Below, one piece after another: positions 7,094 through 14,501 of a stretch of DNA of 21,998 bases. The DNA lies in the NCBI GenBank assembly GCA_964477525.1, contig CAYZHY010000065.1, positions 1 through 21,998 of the forward strand, given 5' to 3'. Positions within the stretch are counted from its first letter, which is position 1. The number at the start of each line of letters is the position of its first letter. Origin of the DNA: PCC-9228 sp964477525 (GTDB taxonomy: Bacteria > Cyanobacteriota > Cyanobacteriia > Cyanobacteriales > PCC-9228). The notes under the pieces were generated by a model that saw only the letters and a program-made list of their open reading frames with translations, was not told where the DNA came from and did no database searches. Position numbers and translations under genes: made by a program.

Positions 7094-9052
7094 CTACTGG
7101 CGCGATCGCATATTTGAATTAGAACGACTGTCCCAAAGCAATAGTTCTCCGTTGCTATCGGTAGCCAACTTACTTCCCCGCGTACCGGTAATCAAGAAAT
7201 CGCCATTTTCACTCAATGCCAAACTGCGGATGGCTTGCTGGCCATTTTGCAAAGTACGGAGAACTTCTCCTGTTGCCAAACGCCACATTTTAACAGTACC
7301 ATCGCTACTGGCACTCAAGACAGCTTTGCCATCTGGGATGATTTCTAAACTGTTGACGATGCTGTCGTGACCGGTAAAAGTAGCAATTAACGAACCAGTA
7401 GGTAAATGCCAGAGTTTGATGGTACGGTCGGCACTTCCGCTAATCAAAGTTTGCTCTTCTGGTACCAAAGCCAAGCTATATACGCCGGCTGTGTGGTCGG
7501 TGAGGGTTTGTTGTAGCTGACCGGTCGCCAAATCCCAAAGTTTAATGGTTCTATCTTGAGAAGCACTCACAAGTGTATTATCTGGCGCGATCGCCAAATC
7601 GTAAACAGCACTTTTGTGATCGGTGAGGGTTTGTTGCAGACTCCCCCTAGCTGCATCCCAAATTTTAATGGTTTTGTCGCTGCTACCGCTAATAATGCGA
7701 CGACCATCCGGGGAAATAGCAACAGCCGTGACCCAACCGGCATGACCGCTTAAAGTTTCTCGTAGGGAAAGTTCGTTGTTTTGGAGTTGCCATAGTTTCA
7801 CCGTACCGTCTTGGCTGGCACTGGCCAGCAAATTCCCTTGCCGATGGTACGCGATCGCGCTAATATCATCGTTGTGGGCTGGTTGCGTAGCGATTCGTTC
7901 GCCAGTTTCCAAATCCCATACATATAAGTTGCTATCCGTTCCCCCAGTCACCGCTAGATTTCTAACCGGCAAAATCGCGATCGCATTCACCCCCGTGGTA
8001 GGTACTTCCATTGTATGTAGGCGTTGAAAATTGGGAGGTGTATACGGTTCCCGTGGCTGGGTTGCGGTTTCTGGAGAAGTTGCAGCTGCCAAGTTCATGG
8101 CCTCGAAGCGTTCTCCATATTCTAATTTGTGGATATCTGTTGAAACTTGAATAATTTCTTTTAACACATCCAAGCGATTGTCGCTAGACAACAAGCGGTC
8201 CCGCAATTCTTGTAGCTGTTGCAACCGCGATTGAGAAGGAATGACGCGAATGATACGCCCAAAATTTTGTTGGTAGTTACCACCGGCTAGCTGCGGCAAC
8301 GCCAAACTGGTGGCAAACGTAGCCGGATCGCCAACAATTTCTGCACGAATGGTATTTTCAGCATATTTCGTAACAAACGCTTCGTTACCGGGAGAAGGCG
8401 CGCCAAATGTAATGGTTCGCAGATTGGCATCGGGAAGGTTGAGTTCTGCCTGCAAAATGGCAGAAAAGACAATAGCAGCAGCGCCTCCCAAACTGTGACC
8501 GGTTACCCAAACTTCGTACGCTTTGCCACGGCGTTGTTGGTCGCGAATCTCTTGGAAAAACGATTGGGCCGTCGCGCTGTCAAACACTGTATTGGCATAT
8601 TCAAAAAAGCCGCGATGGACCCTTCCAGAACCGTAGGGAAAATCGGTCAAGCCAAAACGAAAATTATTGACCCAATCCACGACCGATTCGCTACCGCGAA
8701 CGCTAATAAGATAAACGGTTTTGCCTTCTATTTGCTGTTTGGCCAGAATGGCTTGAACGTCGAGGTTGATGCCAGAAACTTTCTTCCCATCGACAAAAGA
8801 AATCTGCGCATCTTCCCAACGAATGTCCCCATCATACCACTGTAGATCCTGGAGGAGGGAGGTTGCCTGTACCGCATTGCTGGCTTCGTAGGTGGGTTCG
8901 ATCAAACCCGCCGTGTTCACCATCGCTTCGCAGGTCTGGTAATTATTACGGCAAAATTGTTCGTTAAACTGGTAGCTAGTAGCCGTGGCTACGCGAACGT
9001 TACCGAATAGCGGTAGAATCAAAGCAGCGATAGCTGGGGTAAACCGTTTCAT
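7094..9052 (-). CDS. Exported class-3 lipase fused to a seven-repeat WD40 propeller
   Basis: A 652-aa two-domain protein. Residues 1-25 form a signal peptide (basic start, hydrophobic core, ATA-TS end). Residues about 40-320 are a class-3 (fungal-type) alpha/beta-hydrolase: the oxyanion-side RGSES near 119-123, the nucleophile elbow GHSLGG with Ser187, a likely acid Asp242 in VGDPA, and a likely His308 in DIHKLEY. A Pro/Thr-rich linker near 325-350 leads to seven WD40 repeats (about 355-645), with recognisable ISPDG..., SGS-DKTIKIWD and GHDS units, enough for a full propeller. The family suggests hydrolysis of ester bonds in lipids; the propeller would bind a partner or regulate the enzyme. 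It follows selO by 33 bases, so the two are probably cotranscribed. GGAG lies 13 nt before ATG 9052. Confidence 0.9.
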   Translation of the reverse strand: MKRFTPAIAALILPLFGNVRVATATSYQFNEQFCRNNYQTCEAMVNTAGLIEPTYEASNAVQATSLLQDLQWYDGDIRWEDAQISFVDGKKVSGINLDVQAILAKQQIEGKTVYLISVRGSESVVDWVNNFRFGLTDFPYGSGRVHRGFFEYANTVFDSATAQSFFQEIRDQQRRGKAYEVWVTGHSLGGAAAIVFSAILQAELNLPDANLRTITFGAPSPGNEAFVTKYAENTIRAEIVGDPATFATSLALPQLAGGNYQQNFGRIIRVIPSQSRLQQLQELRDRLLSSDNRLDVLKEIIQVSTDIHKLEYGERFEAMNLAAATSPETATQPREPYTPPNFQRLHTMEVPTTGVNAIAILPVRNLAVTGGTDSNLYVWDLETGERIATQPAHNDDISAIAYHRQGNLLASASQDGTVKLWQLQNNELSLRETLSGHAGWVTAVAISPDGRRIISGSSDKTIKIWDAARGSLQQTLTDHKSAVYDLAIAPDNTLVSASQDRTIKLWDLATGQLQQTLTDHTAGVYSLALVPEEQTLISGSADRTIKLWHLPTGSLIATFTGHDSIVNSLEIIPDGKAVLSASSDGTVKMWRLATGEVLRTLQNGQQAIRSLALSENGDFLITGTRGSKLATDSNGELLLWDSRSNSNMRSRQ

Positions 9053-9085
9053 GAACCAAACACTCCAATTTTGATTTTTTGGACG

Positions 9086-10549
9086 CTACCAACGCAATTG
9101 TTGCAATAATTGGTAGAAAGGTGCCCAATTCTCCTCATTGGCGATCGCTTCCCAAACTTGTTCGATGCGCGATCGCAACAGGGGAACTTCTCGATTGTAT
9201 TTCTGAAGTCGATCCGCGATCGCATCTAGTTCATCGCCCGAAACAAATTGTAGCAAGTGATGGTACCGTTCAAACCAAGGTTGTATAGTTTCTGTAGAAG
9301 TAGCGTTGGCAAAAACCGCTTCCATACTGGCTTGCATTTGCTGGGGAGAACTATCGCGCCAACTGGGAGAAAACTGATGGCGTAGCTGGCGGAAAAATTC
9401 GTGGTACTCGAGTTCCGTTTCCAACAGCAAATCCAAAGTTGCCTGCCACATGTCGTTGGCTAAATCGATAGGAATCTGTTTCTCGTCAAAACCCAACCGC
9501 TGCAACATCAGCTTTCGGTAGGTATTGTTAAAATGTTCGTCAAACTGGGCCAATCCCGCTTCCATATCGGCCGTGGGGATAACCATAGAAAGGGGTCGTT
9601 GCAGCATGTCTAAATTAAAGCGACAAACCCGGGGTTGATTGCCAAAACAGTAGCGACCGCCAAAATCGAAATAGGCAGCGGTAAAACGAGGGTTGTAAGT
9701 ATGAATAAAAGCATAGGGTCCGTAGTCGAAACTTTCCCCAGTTATTGACATATTATCGGTATTGAGGACCCCGTGGCAAAACCCGGCTACCATCCACTGT
9801 GCGGCGAGTTCGGCCGTTCGTTGGACCAGTTCTGTATAAAATTGCTGGTAGCGGTCTTCTCTATTTTGCAGGTGGGGATAGTAGGTGGCAATGGTGTGGT
9901 CGAGGAGTTTGGCCACCAAATCGTCTCTACCGATATGATGCAACCGTTCGAAGGTACCGAAGCGAATGTGGGAATGATTCATGCGAACCATCACGCAAGA
10001 ACGGGTGGGAGAAGGTTCGTCGTGACGCAGCAACTGTTCGCCGGTTTCCACGAGGCTGAGACAGCGGGAAGTATTCACCCCGAGATAGTGCAATGCTTCG
10101 CCGGCTAAAACTTCTCTAACGCCACCTTTGAGGGTTAAACGACCGTCGGCGTGGCGGGAATAAGGCGTGGTACCGCTGCCTTTGGTTCCAAAATCGTACA
10201 GGCGACCGTCCGTACCGCGAATTTGACCGTAGAGAAACCCACGTCCATCTCCCAGGCGAGAGTTGTAGGCACCAAACTGATAGCCATGATAGCGCAAAGC
10301 TAGAAATGGACCACCGCCGATAAATTTGCCAAAAGCATCGATAAAATCGCGATCGCTCACTTCTGATGGTGACAATCCCAATAATGGTAACAGGTCGTCG
10401 TTGCGAAAGCGGAGAATATGCAGGGGAAAGGTAGCGGCATCTACCCGGTCGTAGTACTCGTTTCCCAGCGATTCTAAAGCTTTTTCATAGGATAAGTTCA
10501 AAAACGGATTGTTTTTGGTTTGGGGAGTTGCTGCGTCGGTTGAGGTCAT
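9086..10549 (-). CDS. selO: SelO (YdiU/UPF0061) protein adenylyltransferase
   Basis: A 487-aa SelO-family pseudokinase. Characterised members bind ATP in flipped orientation and transfer AMP to Ser, Thr or Tyr of target proteins, with a role in redox stress. Seen: a nucleotide loop FGTKGSGTTPYSR with Lys123, KGGVREVLAGEAL at 142-154, and the catalytic block HGVLNTDNMSI with Asp265 and Asn266, then Asp275 in SFDYGPYAF. The D-N-(8)-D spacing equals that of studied bacterial SelO proteins. Length matches the usual 480-490 residues. No terminal selenocysteine or CxxU motif is present, as is normal in bacteria. It has no signal peptide, so it is cytoplasmic. It is the first gene of a probable two-gene unit with the lipase-WD40 gene. 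Confidence 0.95.
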   Translation of the reverse strand: MTSTDAATPQTKNNPFLNLSYEKALESLGNEYYDRVDAATFPLHILRFRNDDLLPLLGLSPSEVSDRDFIDAFGKFIGGGPFLALRYHGYQFGAYNSRLGDGRGFLYGQIRGTDGRLYDFGTKGSGTTPYSRHADGRLTLKGGVREVLAGEALHYLGVNTSRCLSLVETGEQLLRHDEPSPTRSCVMVRMNHSHIRFGTFERLHHIGRDDLVAKLLDHTIATYYPHLQNREDRYQQFYTELVQRTAELAAQWMVAGFCHGVLNTDNMSITGESFDYGPYAFIHTYNPRFTAAYFDFGGRYCFGNQPRVCRFNLDMLQRPLSMVIPTADMEAGLAQFDEHFNNTYRKLMLQRLGFDEKQIPIDLANDMWQATLDLLLETELEYHEFFRQLRHQFSPSWRDSSPQQMQASMEAVFANATSTETIQPWFERYHHLLQFVSGDELDAIADRLQKYNREVPLLRSRIEQVWEAIANEENWAPFYQLLQQLRW

Positions 10550-11132
10550 TCGTTACCAATCAATAATCGTTGCTATCTTTGCCGTTAAGAGTCTATTTTA
10601 CTGCTTGCCATGGCAACTGGGAACGGCTACCGAGGTAGCTGTCTCTTTTTTACCGCCATCTGCGTTGATGGTATAGCGGTCATTCGCAAATTTCTGTTCC
10701 CTAGGACGAGGAATGGTTGGATATAGTGTTTTTATCTGATTTGTTGGCAGGTTGATGTGTAACGACCAACGGCTTCTCGAAAATTTTTTAAATGGTTTTC
10801 CCCATCATCCATTCATAACAACATAGTCCCATAATTCGGACAACTGTTTGCTAAAATATTTCATATATTTATTTGAATTAGCCATACATAGGGTAAAAGA
10901 GCTGACTTCAAACAAAAAACTCCCTGTTTCTTAAATTAGCAATTATTTTAGGATAGCACAGAAAAAATGTTTTGACAAAATTGGTCAACGATCTTGCTCA
11001 GGTACCTGGTATTGATTTGGAATTTTAATGAACGACGCACCCATGGGAAAAAGAGTTTCCAATTCTGTTAAAAGGTGTTACTAGCGGCGTTCTGGGTCGT
11101 TTCTTTCAGAACATGAATAGCAAGAGCTTCTA

Positions 11133-11160
11133 TTGACATTCATATAGAAACATCTATAAT
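11133..11160 (+). promoter_or_regulatory. Perfect-consensus sigma70 promoter upstream of the mscS pair
   Basis: TTGACA (11133-11138) and TATAAT (11155-11160) both match consensus exactly, with a 16-nt spacer. Transcription would start near 11167, giving a leader of about 310 nt before the first mscS gene, or an independent small RNA. The leader has several short possible hairpins, such as GTAGC/GCTAC around a 7-nt loop (about 11292-11308) and GCCAG/CTGGC (about 11432-11451). Confidence 0.65.
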
Positions 11161-11335
11161 TTTTGTGTATTTTCCAGAATTGTTATTTTTTGATGGCCCT
11201 GGCGTGCCAGTTGTAGAACATGACTGCCAGATCTAGGGGTTTCTAGCGATCGCCCTTGGAACCAGGATGGTTGGTAGGTAAATTCGCTATAGTAGCTAAA
11301 AAGGCTACCGTTTGGCTTGTCGATTTTCTGTAAAC

Positions 11336-11365
11336 TATCCATAGCTGTCCGTAGCTGTCCGTAGC
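11336..11365. repeat. 10-bp tandem repeat, about three units
   Basis: Plus strand reads CTATCCATAG then CTGTCCGTAG twice, and a degenerate fourth unit follows. A 10-bp period shifts the reading frame with each unit gained or lost. It lies within the presumed leader RNA of the mscS operon. Confidence 0.7.
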
Positions 11366-11478
11366 CATCATGTAGCGATCGCTGCTGGGAATCATATTAA
11401 AATTGGCTACTGCGATGGTGCCAGCGTCATGGATCTGGCAATCATTGTTTTGCTCGACCATCACGGGAGTTTGTGTTT

Positions 11479-12588
11479 ATGTGGTTTTTTTTGATTGAAA
11501 ATCCCTTTAATACAGGGAATAGTTTAGAAATTACAGCAACAGAAGCCAAAATTTTATCTGTTTTGGCAGTTGTCGCGATCGCTGTTTTCCTCATAGGACT
11601 GATTTCCCCAGCCTTGGTAGGATGGACGTTCAGAACGTTTGTTTCTCAAGAATCGGGAGATTTCTATCAAAGTATTCTCAGACCCTCCAGATGGTTAATG
11701 AGTATTGTCTTATTATTAATCGTCATCGATCTCATTGTTATTGTCTTAGACCTTCCCGAATTTACCGAAATTGGCGTTAGCTTGGTCTTATCAATTTTAG
11801 GAGCTTGGTTGGGAACGCGCCTGTTTAAAAAATTTATCGACGACTACTTGGTAAATATTGTTTTTCAAAGGGGAGGCAAGGTTAACGAACTAATTATCGT
11901 TTCTCGATTTATTGTCAACGCAGTCATTATTTTAGGCGCTATTATTCTCTTTTGCGAAACCCATGAAATCAATATATTTGGCTTAATTGCCAGCTTGGGG
12001 ATCGGTGGCTTAGCCATTGCATTTGCCGCGCAAAAAACCTTAGAACAAGTTCTCGGCGGCATCGTTCTCTATGTAGACAAACCGTTTGCCATTGAAGACT
12101 ATATTAGCTTAAACGACGGCACCTTCGGCAAAGTAGAATCCATTGGACTGCGTTCCACCAGAATTCGCACCACCGGCAAAGGAACCGTTGTCATCGTTCC
12201 CAACAATGCCATCACCCAAATGAGCGTAGAAAACTACACCGGTGCCAAAAAAGTCATGGCCATTTTGGTCTTAAATTTCTTTCGCATTCTTCCCGAAAAC
12301 GAACGCGCCTTAATTCGCCGCGTCATCATCGAAAGTACCAACGATATTTACGGTGTAGACGACCGCAACACCGATGTCAGCTACCGGGATTTGCACAGCG
12401 ACGAATGGAAACGAACCCAAGCACAAATTACCTTCTTTATCCTAGGTTCTGGTGAAAGTTCCATGGAACTGCGCCGCCAAATTCTCGATATTGCTAGCCG
12501 CAAACTAGCCACTCGTTTGCAAACCTACGGGATTGAATTTGACGTAGAGGAACCGACAATTTATGTGGATTCGCCAATTACTATCTAA
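11479..12588 (+). CDS. MscS-family mechanosensitive ion channel, first of two paralogues
   Basis: A small-conductance mechanosensitive channel subunit (369 aa) that opens under membrane tension and releases solutes during osmotic down-shock. Hydrophobic segments near 25-50, 73-95, 98-117, 143-165 and 168-200 suggest five transmembrane helices. The last is the Gly/Ala-rich pore helix (FGLIASLGIGGLAIAFAAQ). The family beta domain follows (VLYVDKPFAIEDYI, then GTFGKVESIGLRSTRIRT and VIVPNNAI), and then an alpha/beta cytoplasmic domain. I prefer ATG 11479, which has GGGAG nine nt upstream. A GTG at 11473 in frame is only three nt from that site. It overlaps the next gene by 26 bases. Confidence 0.92.
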   Translation: MWFFLIENPFNTGNSLEITATEAKILSVLAVVAIAVFLIGLISPALVGWTFRTFVSQESGDFYQSILRPSRWLMSIVLLLIVIDLIVIVLDLPEFTEIGVSLVLSILGAWLGTRLFKKFIDDYLVNIVFQRGGKVNELIIVSRFIVNAVIILGAIILFCETHEINIFGLIASLGIGGLAIAFAAQKTLEQVLGGIVLYVDKPFAIEDYISLNDGTFGKVESIGLRSTRIRTTGKGTVVIVPNNAITQMSVENYTGAKKVMAILVLNFFRILPENERALIRRVIIESTNDIYGVDDRNTDVSYRDLHSDEWKRTQAQITFFILGSGESSMELRRQILDIASRKLATRLQTYGIEFDVEEPTIYVDSPITI

Positions 12589-13705
12589 TCTCTATTTTTC
12601 TCAGATAGAAATTCCCACTTCTTGGGAAACAATTCCAGAAATCACCATTCCCCCTTTTGCCATTCGGCTGTTTTTATTTTTTCTCTTTGCCATTCTTTCC
12701 CTTATTCTTGGCAAATATACCCCCGGCATTGTTACCTTCTTTGTCCATCGCCTTTCCCCCCAGCAAGTCAGTTCCATTTACGACAACCTCATCGACCCCA
12801 TAAAGGGTCGTTTGAAAGTAGCTGGTACGTTAATTTTGCTTTCCTGGTCGCTAACCTGGATTAGCCAGTACACGCTGTACGCACTGCTTAACCCCTTCAT
12901 GGATTTAGCTGTCATTATTAGCATGGCGTGGCTGGCATCGGGATTGTTTCGTCAGTTTGTTCGTTCCTACGCTTTGGAACTGTTGAAAAAATTGGGTCGG
13001 GAAGTAGACGAACTGCTGCTGGTTTTTGAAACCGTGGCCAATATTTTAATTGGCTTTTTTGCCGCCTTGGTATTTGCACAAAGCCAGGATTTCAACTTAA
13101 TTGGTTTAATGGCCAGTTTGGGAATTGGTGGTTTGGCGGTAGCGCTAGCAGCCAGAACGATTTTAGAACAATTGCTCAGTACAATCGTGTTATATCTCGA
13201 CCGTCCCTTCGTTCCTGGAGACTACATCCGCCTGTCGAACGGAGAGTTGGGAAGGATCGAATCCATTGGACTGCGTTCCACCAAAATCCGTACGTCCGGA
13301 AAAAGTACCATGTTGGTCGTTCCCAACTCCAACTTGGTAAATTCGGAAATTGAAAACATCACCAGAGCAAAGAAAATCATGGTGATGCTTTATATGGATT
13401 TTAATAAAAGACTTTCCGAACAGGACCGCGCTTTGGTACAGCAAGTGGTTTCCCAAAGTACGGACTCTGTCTTTGGCATTGACCCGGGAAGCACCAATAT
13501 CGCTTTCAAAGACCGAGAAGAGAGGAGGGCCACGCAGGCGCGAGTGAGTTTCTTTATTTTAGGGTCCAGCGAAAACTCCATTCAACTGCGCAAACGCCTG
13601 CTGGAGTTAGCCAATGAAAGCATTTCCCAAAAACTACAAAGTTTTGGCATCGAGTTTGTCATGAAAGACCCGACCATTTATGTGGAATCCCAGGTCACCC
13701 TATAA
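12563..13705 (+). CDS. MscS-family mechanosensitive ion channel, second paralogue
   Basis: A 380-aa MscS-type channel subunit clearly paralogous to the gene just upstream. Pore helix FNLIGLMASLGIGGLAVALA, beta domain LYLDRPFVPGDYIRLSNGELG and ESIGLRSTKIRTSGKST align block by block with the neighbour. The second half of the pore helix differs (RTILEQLLSTIVLY here against KTLEQVLGGIVLY), so gating may differ. The start overlaps the upstream coding end by 26 bases; GAGGA lies about 11 nt before the ATG, and translational coupling is likely. It ends five bases from the convergent SDR gene with no room for a separate terminator. Homo- or hetero-heptamers are possible. Confidence 0.92.
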   Translation: MWIRQLLSNLYFSQIEIPTSWETIPEITIPPFAIRLFLFFLFAILSLILGKYTPGIVTFFVHRLSPQQVSSIYDNLIDPIKGRLKVAGTLILLSWSLTWISQYTLYALLNPFMDLAVIISMAWLASGLFRQFVRSYALELLKKLGREVDELLLVFETVANILIGFFAALVFAQSQDFNLIGLMASLGIGGLAVALAARTILEQLLSTIVLYLDRPFVPGDYIRLSNGELGRIESIGLRSTKIRTSGKSTMLVVPNSNLVNSEIENITRAKKIMVMLYMDFNKRLSEQDRALVQQVVSQSTDSVFGIDPGSTNIAFKDREERRATQARVSFFILGSSENSIQLRKRLLELANESISQKLQSFGIEFVMKDPTIYVESQVTL

Positions 13706-13710
13706 ACCAG

Positions 13711-14409
13711 CTAGACTTTTCCGTAAACCGGAACGGTAGCGCCACTGGTTTCGGCTGCCGCTTCGCTAGCCAAAAAGCAAATCGCCTCGGCCACGGATTC
13801 CGGTCTCACCCATTGGGAGGCGTTTTCGCTTCCCATGGCTTCGCGGTTGCTGGGCGTGTCGATAACGCTGGGAAGGACGGAATTGGCGGTAACGTTGGTG
13901 CCTTTGGTTTCGTCGGCAATGCTTTGGGTTAAAGCAACGACAGCGGCTTTGGAAGCGCAATAGGAACCCAACTGACCGGCCGGTTGAACGGCGCCTCTAG
14001 AACCAACAGTGACAATGCGACCGTAGCCGTTGTCTAGCATTTTCGCCAAACAATACTTGCACATGAGGAAAGTGGTGTGGAGGTTGAGGTCGAAATCTTT
14101 TTTCCAGTCTTGGAAGCTGTACTCGTGGATTCTTCCCATGGCAAAGCCTCCCACCAGGTGAATCAAAACATCCACGCCTGTGGCATTGTCTACCAAGTTT
14201 TTGACTTCGTCTTCGCTGCCAAGGTTGGTTTGGACGAACTGAATGCGGCTAAAATCGCTGGGGGAGAGGATGCTTTTAAGACGTTCCACGTTTTGGGAGT
14301 TGTTATAGGGAATGGTGACGCTGGCGGGTTGTTGCGCCATGACTTTGGGAGTCACTCCCATTCCCAAGCCGCCGGTTCCACCGGTGAGGATTACGTGTTT
14401 TCCTTGCAC
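13711..14409 (-). CDS. Short-chain dehydrogenase/reductase (SDR)
   Basis: A classical SDR of 232 aa using NAD(P)H; the substrate is unknown. The Rossmann motif TGGTGGLG is at 9-16, Asn109 is in DLNLH, and the catalytic Ser137 (VTVGSRG), Tyr150 and Lys154 (YCASK) are all present. The usual NNAG block reads HLVGG, a departure from the family norm. I chose GTG at 14409 because GGAGG lies five nt upstream; a TTG at 14421 in frame would have no such site. It lies about 90 bases downstream of the helicase gene on the same strand. That gap holds a CGCTAT/ATAGCG hairpin (14441-14457) without a T-run. Confidence 0.9.
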   Translation of the reverse strand: MQGKHVILTGGTGGLGMGVTPKVMAQQPASVTIPYNNSQNVERLKSILSPSDFSRIQFVQTNLGSEDEVKNLVDNATGVDVLIHLVGGFAMGRIHEYSFQDWKKDFDLNLHTTFLMCKYCLAKMLDNGYGRIVTVGSRGAVQPAGQLGSYCASKAAVVALTQSIADETKGTNVTANSVLPSVIDTPSNREAMGSENASQWVRPESVAEAICFLASEAAAETSGATVPVYGKV

Positions 14410-14501
14410 GATCGCCTCCAAATCGTTATTTTCTCTTGGACGCTATTTAAGATAGCGCAAGATGCCAATTTTTTCAGGGAAATCTCAACCTCCAGAAGTT
14501 T

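Larger units (their letters stand above)
10550..11478. other. Long non-coding region between selO and the mscS operon
   Basis: About 930 bases between divergent genes with no gene I can support. It holds two perfect palindromes close to selO: TTGCCATGGCAA (10605-10616) and GCTACC-GA-GGTAGC (10626-10639). A T-run starts six bases after the second, too weak for a terminator call. There is also a consensus promoter at 11133-11160 and a 10-bp tandem repeat at 11336-11365. Two short minus-strand reading frames (11243-11464, 73 codons; 11154-11342, 62 codons) lie opposite the presumed leader. They are in different frames across the tandem repeat and resemble nothing I know; they may be remnants or chance. 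Confidence 0.5.

Noticed and set aside
10626..10655. Plus-strand intrinsic terminator
   Set aside because: The 6-bp stem has only a 2-nt loop and the T-run begins six bases after it. No plus-strand gene ends upstream.
13711..14409. Naming the SDR as FabG
   Set aside because: It has the general SDR catalytic residues, but HLVGG replaces NNAG and the context has no fatty-acid genes, so a specific name is not supported.
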